Origin: Pelobacter sp. UBA6093
Lineage (GTDB): Bacteria > Desulfobacterota > Desulfuromonadia > Desulfuromonadales > Syntrophotaleaceae
Reading direction: 5' to 3'
DNA: 64,000 nucleotides
Assembly (NCBI GenBank): GCA_002435955.1
Contig: DIWZ01000008.1
Location: forward strand, 37,168-101,167
The position numbers and the translations under genes are program-made. The notes beneath the pieces are model-generated. The model made no database searches and was not told the DNA's origin. It worked only from the letters and a program-made list of their open reading frames with translations. This document shows, in pieces, positions 34,128-41,793 of the stretch (position 1 is its first letter; the number at the start of each line of letters is the position of its first letter).

Positions 34128-34340
34128 TCATCGATAGAAAAACAGTTCTCTGGGATGTCTCATGACGTTGCACTCGTGATAGTCCCAACAGCGGCGTTTG
34201 CCCTCGTTGGTTTTTACTGCCAGATGCTCCCTGGAACAGTTCAATACCATACCTTCCTCGTCGGTTATGGGATGGCAGACGAAAGCGTCGTTGCCGGATT
34301 GGGCTTCCTGGCATACATAAATGAAGCGATCCCTCTTCAT
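34128..34340 (-). CDS. Cys-rich small protein
   Basis: The 70-residue protein starts at ATG 34340 after an AAGGGAG site. Cys-containing motifs are FIYVCQEA, FVCHPITDEEG, LNCSREH, RRCWDYHEC and the Cys in HECNV. The HP following FVC recalls HICHP in the neighbouring protein, but overall similarity is low. CWDYHEC (CxxxxxC) is a plausible metal site. The function is unknown. It lies between fadB and the paralogous Cys-rich gene on the same strand and has its own extended -10 box. Confidence 0.7.
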   Translation of the reverse strand: MKRDRFIYVCQEAQSGNDAFVCHPITDEEGMVLNCSREHLAVKTNEGKRRCWDYHECNVMRHPRELFFYR

Positions 34341-34388
34341 GACGTACTCCCTTTTTAATCCTTGCGGTTCTTTTTTCATCCTGACCCT

Positions 34389-34397
34389 ATTATAGCA
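34389..34397 (-). promoter_or_regulatory. extended -10 promoter
   Basis: Minus-strand TGCTATAAT, 49 bases upstream of the start codon at 34340. It is the third extended -10 box associated with the Cys-rich genes. It lies after the fadB stop codon, so the Cys-rich genes need not depend on fad transcription. Confidence 0.55.
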
Positions 34398-34456
34398 CTG
34401 ACGGCATCGATCACGGCCACATCGACTTTTATGCCCATGAGGGTCTCCTTGGTTTT

Positions 34457-36562
34457 TCAGGCGCGCTCCGCCCAACCGGGATCCGGACTGAAGCGTTCCC
34501 CGTATTTTTCCGCCAACAGGCTCAGACTGCTTTCAATGTCGCGATACCCTCGACTGCGGGCGTATTGCATCGGTCCGCCCCGAAATGGTGCGAAGCCGGT
34601 GCCGAAAATCATCGCGCCGTCCACCAGATTTTCGTTTTCCACGATCCCTTCGCTCAGGCAGGCCATGCAGGCGTTCAACATGGGCAACAGCAGGCGATCG
34701 AGGGTTTCGTCATCGGCCGGCGGCGCATGTTTGTCTTTTTGCGCCTTGCCGTTTTTCCAGGTGTATATTCCCCGTCCCGACTTGCGCCCCAGTTCGCCTG
34801 CCGCAACCAGATCGCGTAGCCAGGGCGGTATGGGCGCCATGGCTGTTTCGAAATGATTTCGCAACAACTCGGAAACGCTCAGGCAGATGTCCAGTCCCAC
34901 CTGGTCGGCCAGTTCGGCGGGACCGACCGGCATGCCGAAGTCGACCGCCGCACGGTCGATGGTTTCGGCCGCGACCCCTTCATCGAGCAGGACCATGGCT
35001 TCGAGCAGATAAGGGGTAAGGGCCCGGTTGACCAGGAAGCCCGGTGCACTGGCGACGGAGACCGGCAAGCGGTCGATCCGACCGACAAAGGTTTGAGCAA
35101 TCGCCAGAGTCATCTCGTCGGTGGCGTCGTGCCGGACGATTTCCACCAGTTGCATCTTTGCCACGGGATTGAAAAAATGCAGCCCCACGAAGCGCTCCGG
35201 GCGATTGAGTACCTTGCGCAGCTGTTGCAGTGGAATACTCGAGGTATTGGTAGCGAGCACCGCACCGTTTTTCATCAGGGGTTCAATATCCTGATAGATC
35301 TGCTGTTTGACTTCGAGTTTCTCCGGCACAGCCTCGATGATCAGGTCGGCGCTGGAGACCCCCCGGTTATGCAGATCGGGGATCAGGCGGTCGAGCACTT
35401 CGCGGGTTGCCCTCTCCGACAGGCGTTTTTTGCGGCACAACCCGGACGCTCTGGCCATCGCATCTGCGATCACCTCCGGCTGTCTGTCGTACAGGCTGAC
35501 ACGCAGCCCCTTGTAGGCGCACCAGACGGCGATATCCCCGCCCATGGCCCCGGCACCTATGACATGCACCCGGTCCGGTGCAGGCAGCCTGGTATGGGTC
35601 TGTTCTTTCATCTTTTCCCGCAGCAGGAATATTCTAATCAGGTTTCTTGCGGTGGAGTCCGTCAGCAAACGGGCAAAGGAGGCAATCTCCGCATCGAACA
35701 TCAGCTCGGCATCGCCGCCGTGCTCCTCCCACAGCCCGATGAGCGCTTCTGGGGCGGGATAATGTTCCGGCGGAGCTTTGTCGGCGCTTTTGCTGCGCAT
35801 CAGGCGTGCTTCCAGCCGCCGGGCCGGCCGTGTGGAAAGGATACGGGCTTTGACTCCCTGCGGATGGCCGCCCATTTGCCCGGCCATGATGGCTTCCACC
35901 GCATTGCGAAGATGCCGCTCCTCGACGATGTCATCTACCAGGCCGTGTTTGCGGGCCTCTCGGGCATCGAGGGTGCGTCCGGTGAGCATAAGGGTCATAG
36001 CCTTGACGGGATCGATCAGGCGGGGCAGGCGAACGGTGCCTCCCAGGCCTGGATGCAATCCCAGACGGATTTCCGGCAGGCCCATGCGGGCGCCGGGAAC
36101 AGCGAGTCGATAATCGCAACACAGAGCCAGTTCCAGCCCACCGCCCAGGCACAGTCCGTGAATGACGGCGAGGGTCGGAAAGGGCAGAGCGGCCAGGCGG
36201 TTGGCGATGGCGTGGGCCGCCTGCAGTTTGTCCATGACGACAGACTCGTCGGTGAGACCATAAAATTCATGGATGTCGGCTCCAAGGCAGAACCCGTCGG
36301 CTTTGGCCGACCGCAGCACCAGCCCCTTGGGCATGTCGCGCACGATGTTGTCGAGGATCTGGTCGAGTTCCCGCAGCGCCGTTTCGCAGAGCAGATTGAC
36401 GTTGGCTTCCGCCCGATCGAAGAACAGCCAGACCACGCGATTTTCATCCTGGGTCTGTCGCCAGTGAGCCCATGGTCGCTCGGCAACTGTCTGATCCAAA
36501 CCCTGCAAAGGGCCGAATTCCATGGCGCGGGGACGCAATGTCCGCAGAATGTCACCACTCAT
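34457..36562 (-). CDS. fadB: fatty-acid oxidation multifunctional enzyme (enoyl-CoA hydratase / 3-hydroxyacyl-CoA dehydrogenase)
   Basis: The 701-residue FadB/FadJ-type protein has a crotonase domain (about residues 35-220: IHGLCLGGGLELALCCDYRLA and GLPEIRLGLHPGLGGTVRLPR) and an NAD-binding hydroxyacyl dehydrogenase domain (VHVIGAGAMGGDIAVWCAYKG, about residue 330). The dehydrogenase C-terminal domains follow (FFNPVAKMQLVEIV). Together with the thiolase upstream it completes the hydration, oxidation and cleavage steps of beta-oxidation. ATG 36562 follows GGGAGGGA; a longer start at 36589 would overlap the thiolase. The 13-base gap to fadA marks an operon. Confidence 0.94.
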   Translation of the reverse strand: MSGDILRTLRPRAMEFGPLQGLDQTVAERPWAHWRQTQDENRVVWLFFDRAEANVNLLCETALRELDQILDNIVRDMPKGLVLRSAKADGFCLGADIHEFYGLTDESVVMDKLQAAHAIANRLAALPFPTLAVIHGLCLGGGLELALCCDYRLAVPGARMGLPEIRLGLHPGLGGTVRLPRLIDPVKAMTLMLTGRTLDAREARKHGLVDDIVEERHLRNAVEAIMAGQMGGHPQGVKARILSTRPARRLEARLMRSKSADKAPPEHYPAPEALIGLWEEHGGDAELMFDAEIASFARLLTDSTARNLIRIFLLREKMKEQTHTRLPAPDRVHVIGAGAMGGDIAVWCAYKGLRVSLYDRQPEVIADAMARASGLCRKKRLSERATREVLDRLIPDLHNRGVSSADLIIEAVPEKLEVKQQIYQDIEPLMKNGAVLATNTSSIPLQQLRKVLNRPERFVGLHFFNPVAKMQLVEIVRHDATDEMTLAIAQTFVGRIDRLPVSVASAPGFLVNRALTPYLLEAMVLLDEGVAAETIDRAAVDFGMPVGPAELADQVGLDICLSVSELLRNHFETAMAPIPPWLRDLVAAGELGRKSGRGIYTWKNGKAQKDKHAPPADDETLDRLLLPMLNACMACLSEGIVENENLVDGAMIFGTGFAPFRGGPMQYARSRGYRDIESSLSLLAEKYGERFSPDPGWAERA

Positions 36563-36575
36563 GATTCCCTCCCGA

Positions 36576-37901
36576 TCAAACAGCTTCAATCAGCATGGCG
36601 CCGGACTGGCCACCGCCGATGCATTCGCTGGCAATGCCGTATTTCAGTCCCTTGCGCCGCAAGGCATTGACCAGATGCAGCACAATGCGGTTGCCGCTCG
36701 CCCCGACCGGATGACCGAGACTCACCGCACCTCCATCGATGTTCAGCCGCTCCCGATCGAGGCGCCCTGGCGGCTGGTCGAGGCCGAGCACCTCCCTGCA
36801 GAAATCGGGATTCTCCCAGGCGGCCAGGCAAGCCAGAATCTGGGCGGCAAAAGCTTCGTTAATCTCCCATAAATCGATGTCGTCCAACTTCCCGTTCTGG
36901 CGCTTGAGCAGTGTGGTGACACTGAGGACAGGTCCGAGGCCCATGATTTGCGGTTCGAGGGCGGCCCAGGCGCTGTCGATGATCACCGCTTTGGGAGTCA
37001 ACTGATACTTGCTCACCGCCTGCTCCGAGGCCAGTATCAGCCAGGAGGCGCCGTCGGTCACTTGCGAACTGTTGCCCGCCGTCACCTTGCCGAAGGGGCG
37101 TTCGAAGACCGGTGTGAGCTTCCCCAGGGCGTCGAGAGTCGTGTCGGGACGAACGCCGTCATCCAGGGTGTAGATCCTGCCATCGGCGGCGAAGGCAGGT
37201 TCGACCTCGTCCGCCAGCCAGCCTTCGGTCTGGGCCCGGGCCAATCGCTGATGGCTGCTGAGAGCGTAACGGTCGGCTTCTTCCCGACCGATGTCGAACA
37301 GGTGAGCCAGGATCTCGGCCGTTTGTCCCATATTGAGATCGGCTACCGGATCGGTAAGCCCCTGTTTGAGCCCCACGACGGGTTTTAAAAAACCAGAACG
37401 CCATCGGGCCAGGGTGCGCAGGCGTTTCAACAGGGAACTGCCCTGGCGCAGGTCGGCAAACCATTTAACCGCCTCGGGTCGCAGGAGTACCGGCGCATGG
37501 CTGAGGGCTTCGCTGCCGCCGGCCAGCACCAGATCCCAGACCCCCGCGCGGATAGAACGAAATGCCGTATCGATGGATTGCATCCCCGAGCCGCAGTTGA
37601 TCTGCACGGTGAAAGCCGGCGTCCGGACCCCCATGCCGAGCCGCAGCGCGGCGATGCGGGCAGGATTCATCTCGGTTGGCAGGACGTTGACGCATCCCAG
37701 GATCACCTGGTCGAAGGCCTGTACAGGTATATCCTGACGCAGCAACAGTGGGCGGCCGCATTGCACCGCCAGATCAACCGGAGTAAAGGGACCGGGCCTG
37801 CCGCGTACCTTGAGAAAGGGGGTGCGGGCGCCGTCGACGATATAAACAGCCCTTGATCGGCTGGGTGGGGGCGACTCTGGAGCAGATGGCATGCCGTTCA
37901 A
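36576..37901 (-). CDS. fadA: acetyl-CoA acyltransferase (thiolase)
   Basis: The 441-residue thiolase has the nucleophile Cys in INCGSGMQSI, His in GHPVGASGNRI and the second Cys in SECIGGGQSGA, the complete catalytic set. It cleaves 3-ketoacyl-CoA with CoA, supplying acetyl-CoA. Length and the long insertion region fit the FadI type. The frame starts at a TTG (37901) that has an AGGAAAGGA site at the right distance; ATG 37892 is the alternative. It is first in a two-gene fadA-fadB operon. Confidence 0.94.
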   Translation of the reverse strand: MNGMPSAPESPPPSRSRAVYIVDGARTPFLKVRGRPGPFTPVDLAVQCGRPLLLRQDIPVQAFDQVILGCVNVLPTEMNPARIAALRLGMGVRTPAFTVQINCGSGMQSIDTAFRSIRAGVWDLVLAGGSEALSHAPVLLRPEAVKWFADLRQGSSLLKRLRTLARWRSGFLKPVVGLKQGLTDPVADLNMGQTAEILAHLFDIGREEADRYALSSHQRLARAQTEGWLADEVEPAFAADGRIYTLDDGVRPDTTLDALGKLTPVFERPFGKVTAGNSSQVTDGASWLILASEQAVSKYQLTPKAVIIDSAWAALEPQIMGLGPVLSVTTLLKRQNGKLDDIDLWEINEAFAAQILACLAAWENPDFCREVLGLDQPPGRLDRERLNIDGGAVSLGHPVGASGNRIVLHLVNALRRKGLKYGIASECIGGGQSGAMLIEAV

Positions 37902-38256
37902 GCGTTGATCCTTTCCTTGTGTGCGATAGTGCCGTTACGGACTCATGAACTGTTTGTTTCATTCTAACGGAAAATCCGCCGACTTCAGCAGGAAGATTGC
38001 AGTTTGATATCTGAAACCTCGAAACCACTTTAATAATGGGATCCAAACCTCTCAGGTAGCGAATCTAAATTGCCACGGCATTCGGAAGCAAAGGCCCAGG
38101 GGAGGAGAATGGAGCGGGTATGCAAAACCGCCTGTGATCGAGGCAATGAATTCGGTCCCGATAGCGATTTCGATCGTGATCGACTCCGGCGGTTGTATTT
38201 TGTGCCCGGGCCTGCGACAATCCAGCGCCTGTATTTATTCCTGCAAGGAGACCATC
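37902..38256. other. divergent intergenic region
   Basis: About 355 bases between divergent fadA and the SMUG1 gene. No gene, terminator or recognisable operator was found; a fatty-acid regulator site might be here but none is identifiable by eye. Confidence 0.4.
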
Positions 38257-38967
38257 ATGGACCTGATCGCCATTGCCCGCAAGCTCTCAGAGGGTCTGCA
38301 TCCCCTGCGATTCAGCAACCCGGTTACCCACGTGTACAATCCCCTGGAATATGCCTGGGAAAATCATGAAGCCTATCTGCGACGCTACGGGCAGGGCCCC
38401 AAGGAAGCCGTTTTCATCGGCATGAACCCCGGTCCATGGGGGATGGCCCAAACCGGTGTACCCTTTGGAGAGGTGTCCATCGTGCGCGACTGGTTGAGGA
38501 TCGATGAGCCCGTGGGCCGACCGGATCCGGAAAACCCCTCCAAACCCGTCACCGGCCTGGCCTGTCGGCGCAGCGAGGTGAGCGGCCGTCGCTTGTGGGG
38601 CCTGTTCCGCGACCGATTCGGTGACCCGGAGAAATTTTTCCGGCGTTTTTTCGTTGTGAACTATTGTCCGTTGCTGTTTCTGGAAGCCTCGGGGCGCAAC
38701 CGTACGCCGGTGCAACTGCCCGCTGACGAACGAAAGCAGGTGATGGCCATCTGTGACGAGGCCCTGCGCAGAACCGTCGTGGCCCTGCAGGCGAAAACCG
38801 TGATCGGCGTCGGCAATTTTGCCGAAGACCGCGCGAGGGAGGCCTTGACCGGTCGAGACCTGGTCATCGGTCGCATCCTGCACCCCAGTCCCGCCAGCCC
38901 GGCTGCCAATCGGGGATGGCCGGAGAAGGCCCTGGAACAACTGCGCGCGCTGGATCTTCACCTGTAA
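38257..38967 (+). CDS. SMUG1-type uracil-DNA glycosylase
   Basis: The 236-residue protein carries the SMUG1 signatures: AVFIGMNPGPWGMAQTGVPFGEV in the active-site region (the GMNPG motif), LACRRSEVSGRRLWGLF, and the C-terminal HPSPASPAANRGW, whose His contacts the uracil-bearing nucleotide. It would remove uracil or its oxidised forms from DNA, starting base excision repair. SMUG1 is mostly animal; bacterial homologues, for example from Geobacter, are known. ATG 38257 follows AAGGAG; the earlier frame is not supported. Its last bases overlap the PolX fragment convergently. Confidence 0.92.
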   Translation: MDLIAIARKLSEGLHPLRFSNPVTHVYNPLEYAWENHEAYLRRYGQGPKEAVFIGMNPGPWGMAQTGVPFGEVSIVRDWLRIDEPVGRPDPENPSKPVTGLACRRSEVSGRRLWGLFRDRFGDPEKFFRRFFVVNYCPLLFLEASGRNRTPVQLPADERKQVMAICDEALRRTVVALQAKTVIGVGNFAEDRAREALTGRDLVIGRILHPSPASPAANRGWPEKALEQLRALDLHL

Positions 38968-39386
38968 TTTTCTTCGTAGCCCTTCAATTCAAGGATGCTG
39001 TGATTATGCGCAGCTTCGGCCAGAGCGTCGAGGGTGTCGACGCCGAGTTCGCGGTGCAGGGTTGCGACCCGCTTCGGTCCGAGTCCCGAAATCCGCAGCA
39101 GATCGGCAAGTGCCCCCGGAATATCCTGTTCCAGTTCATCCAGTATCTGAAGGGTTCCGGTTTCGACGATTTCCGCTATCTTGGCGGCCAGGTCGTCACC
39201 GATGTCCTGGAGTTCCGAGAGATCCCTTCCCTGGGCAAGCATGGTCGTTATACTTTGCGGCTGGTCCTTGACTGTGCTAGCGACATTGCGGTAAGCCCGC
39301 ACCCGGAAAGGGCTGGCATTGTCGATTTCAAGGAGGTCGGCGATCTGATTGAAGATGCGGGCGATATCGGTGTTGTGGACGGGCAT
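38958..39386 (-). CDS. stand-alone PolX N-terminal (helix-hairpin-helix) domain
   Basis: The 142 residues match the N-terminus of family X DNA polymerase/PHP proteins: IARIFNQIADLLEIDNASPFRVRAYRNVA, LSELQDIGDDLAAKIAEIV, and a second helix-hairpin-helix DLLRISGLGPKRVATLHRELGV. Full PolX is about 570 residues with polymerase and PHP domains; here the frame stops after LELKGYEENYR, overlapping the SMUG1 gene by 10 bases. It starts three bases after the prs stop codon (coupled). It may be a truncated relic or a small DNA-binding or 5'-dRP-lyase-like protein; I cannot decide between these. Confidence 0.8.
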   Translation of the reverse strand: MPVHNTDIARIFNQIADLLEIDNASPFRVRAYRNVASTVKDQPQSITTMLAQGRDLSELQDIGDDLAAKIAEIVETGTLQILDELEQDIPGALADLLRISGLGPKRVATLHRELGVDTLDALAEAAHNHSILELKGYEENYR

Positions 39387-39389
39387 GGG

Positions 39390-40304
39390 TTATGATACCT
39401 CGGTCCGGAACAGTTTCAGCAGGGTGTCGGCGAGAATTTGAGCGAGGGAATATCTGGTGATGGGAAGCTGATGCGCATCGACTACCGGTATACTGTCGGT
39501 GGTTATGATGCGTCGTATCGGGAATTGTGCCAGGCGGGTCGTGGCCTGTCCTACCAGCAGGCAATGACTGACGATGATGGAAATTTCCGGCCGGGCTCCG
39601 GCATTCAGTAACGCGTCAATAGCAGCGGCCATGGTGCCGCCGGAGCTGATCATATCGTCCACCAGCACGGGCAGGTGGTCTTTCACTTCACCCGTTACGG
39701 CTTGTACGGCGACTTCCTGGTCGTTTTTTCGAACTTTTTCCAGGTAGGCCACCGGCAATTGGAGGAGTTTTCCGTACCACATTACCAGTTTCACCGCTCC
39801 GGCATCGGGGGCCACCAGTACACAGTCCCTATGCCGGTTTTCGCGAAAAGCTTCGGCCAGCAGCGGCACTGCGGACAGGTGAAGCAGGGGAACGCTGGCA
39901 AAACCCTCGATGGCGGCGGTATGCAGATCGAAGGTGAGAATGCGGTCGCAGCGCGTGGCAAGCAGGTCGGTGACCAGTCGGGCCCCGATGGGTTCCTCCC
40001 TGGTGACCCGGCGGTCCTGGCGTGCATAGCCGAAGTAGGGAATGATGGCGATGATGTGACGGGCACCGCGCCGCCGGCAGGCGTCGGCAAGCAACAGCAG
40101 TTCCAGAATATTCCGGCCGGCCGGCGAGGCCGTCGATTGCAGCAGGAGCACCGTGCGGGTTTCAACTTCGGCTTTTACCTCAACACGGATTTCCCCGTCG
40201 GCGAATTCTTCGATGCGGCATTCACCCGGCTCCACATTGAGGGCATTGGCCAGTTTGCGACCAAGAGCCGGGAGCGAACGCCCTATGAACAGTATCGGCT
40301 CCAT
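39390..40304 (-). CDS. prs: ribose-phosphate pyrophosphokinase (PRPP synthase)
   Basis: The 304-residue enzyme makes PRPP from ribose 5-phosphate and ATP. The ATP loop FADGEIRVEV, the region IPYFGYARQDRR and the PRPP-binding loop PVLVDDMISSGGTM are present. The flexible loop reads EKVRKNDQEVAV, where canonical enzymes have DKRR-type sequence, so this is a divergent branch. ATG 40304 has GGGAG five bases upstream; 40316 is an alternative. It is the first gene of a two-gene unit with the PolX fragment. A second, canonical prs may exist elsewhere in the genome. Confidence 0.92.
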   Translation of the reverse strand: MEPILFIGRSLPALGRKLANALNVEPGECRIEEFADGEIRVEVKAEVETRTVLLLQSTASPAGRNILELLLLADACRRRGARHIIAIIPYFGYARQDRRVTREEPIGARLVTDLLATRCDRILTFDLHTAAIEGFASVPLLHLSAVPLLAEAFRENRHRDCVLVAPDAGAVKLVMWYGKLLQLPVAYLEKVRKNDQEVAVQAVTGEVKDHLPVLVDDMISSGGTMAAAIDALLNAGARPEISIIVSHCLLVGQATTRLAQFPIRRIITTDSIPVVDAHQLPITRYSLAQILADTLLKLFRTEVS

Positions 40305-40608
40305 GAGGTCTCCCATGTCAGGTGATGAACTCAAGGTGCGATTCGTCGATTTCCCGGATGCACCCTATCACTGTACAAAAGCGCAGGGCATTTTCAATGG
40401 AGAGCCGGGCTCTTTTTCCGTCGGTCTGTCTGTTGGGCTGCCAAATCTGCGGTAGGCGGTTAGAATGATACTGTAGAGACTTTTTCAAAGGAGGCGTGAT
40501 CGCAATTTTGGTCATCGGCGACTTCTGAAGCGTAGCGCAGTGTTGTTCGGATTGTCTCTGCCTGGTGGGATGATACTGCTCTGGCTCTGCCCTTAACCCT
40601 GGCAAGGA
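40305..40608. other. divergent intergenic region
   Basis: About 300 bases between divergent prs and the NDUFA9-like gene, before the REP-like palindrome. No gene is supported; short frames lack ribosome sites. Confidence 0.4.
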
Positions 40609-40664
40609 GGCTGTCGGACTATCCATGCGCCGGCTGTAAATTTGGCCCGTATAGTCCGACAGCC
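40609..40664. repeat. REP-like palindrome, copy 2
   Basis: GGCTGTCGGACTAT (40609-40622) and ATAGTCCGACAGCC (40651-40664) form a 14-pair stem. The loop matches copy 1 (CCATG, GCCGGCTG, AAATT) with a few changes. It ends 17 bases before the start codon at 40682, so the following CTTGGGAG serves as ribosome site right after the repeat. Confidence 0.88.
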
Positions 40665-40681
40665 CCTTGGGAGATATGACA

Positions 40682-41581
40682 ATGCAGGTTTTTGTGTCGG
40701 GTGGTACCGGTTTTGTAGGCAGCGAAGTGATACGGCATCTGGCGGCGGCGGGGCATCAGGTGGTGGCGCTTGTGCGCCCCGGGTCGGAAAACAAATTGGT
40801 GAACGTTCCGAACGTCAGTGCGCATCGCGGTGATGTCTCCGTGCCGGACAGCCTTACGGAAGGTCTCAAAGGTTGCGATGCGGTCATTCATCTTGTCGGG
40901 ATCATTCGTGAATTTCCCGAGCGCAAAGTGACGTTCGAACGCCTGCACGTGGAGGCCACGCAAAACATGATCAGGGCCGTCGATGCCTGCGGCATCAAAC
41001 GGTATCTGCATATGAGCGCAAACGGTACCCGAGAGGACGGCGTGACGCCATACCAGCGGAGCAAGTGGCGTGCAGAGGAGGCCGTACGGAATTCGCAACT
41101 GGACTGGACCATCTTCCGTCCGTCGATGATCTTCGGGCCGGAAGGCGGTTTTGCGGAAATGCTGAAGGAGTTGTTTCGCTTGCCGGTAGTACCGGTGATC
41201 GGTGACGGCCGGTATCGCCTGCAACCGGTGTCTGTCGGCCAGGTGGCGCTGACCTTTCTAAAATCCCTGGCCATGCCTGAAACCGCGCATGAAACCTATC
41301 ATCTGGGCGGTGCCGAACAGTACACTTTCAATGAAATCCTCGACCTAACCGGTAAGGCTCTCGGCAGAACCGAAGTGATCAAGCTCCATCAGCCGGTGGC
41401 CCTGGTAAGACCCGTTGTGCGCCTGCTGGAAAACTTCAGGGCATTTCCCCTCACCCTGGATCAGTTGACCATGTTGCTCGAGGGAAACGTCTGCGATCAG
41501 CGCCCCTGGGCCAAGACCTTCGGAATCGATCCGCTCTCCTTTGAAAAAGGGGTCGTCACCTGTTTTAAAAGCCAGGGGTGA
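40682..41581 (+). CDS. NDUFA9-like NAD(P)-binding protein (atypical short-chain reductase)
   Basis: The 299-residue protein has the Rossmann motif FVSGGTGFVGSEVIRHL, the SDR-like segment YQRSKWRAEEAVRNSQLDWTIFRPSMIFGP and the tail typical of complex I NDUFA9/39-kDa-like bacterial proteins. It binds NAD(P)H; the bacterial role is uncertain, with suggestions of quinone or isoprenoid metabolism. ATG 40682 is chosen (GGGAG upstream) over 40667. It is convergent with the disulfide-reductase gene. It may be a single transcription unit. Confidence 0.85.
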   Translation: MQVFVSGGTGFVGSEVIRHLAAAGHQVVALVRPGSENKLVNVPNVSAHRGDVSVPDSLTEGLKGCDAVIHLVGIIREFPERKVTFERLHVEATQNMIRAVDACGIKRYLHMSANGTREDGVTPYQRSKWRAEEAVRNSQLDWTIFRPSMIFGPEGGFAEMLKELFRLPVVPVIGDGRYRLQPVSVGQVALTFLKSLAMPETAHETYHLGGAEQYTFNEILDLTGKALGRTEVIKLHQPVALVRPVVRLLENFRAFPLTLDQLTMLLEGNVCDQRPWAKTFGIDPLSFEKGVVTCFKSQG

Positions 41582-41793
41582 GACAATCGTCCACATGTCG
41601 GTGTGAAACGTAGAGGGTTGGAAAAATTGCAATCTCGAAAACACATTAAACAATAGTAGAAAAGGTACCAAAACATAACGAAAAAACAAAAACACATCTT
41701 TTGCCTTTCCGGTAATGCTTCTTCGCATGACTGTTGATGTACTGACGCTCGGCATCCGTCTGAGGCCGTAAGGGGAGCTTCGAAATGTCGGGA

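Noticed and set aside
34853..36670. A 605-codon open frame on the plus strand.
   Set aside because: Antisense to fadB, which has intact catalytic motifs.
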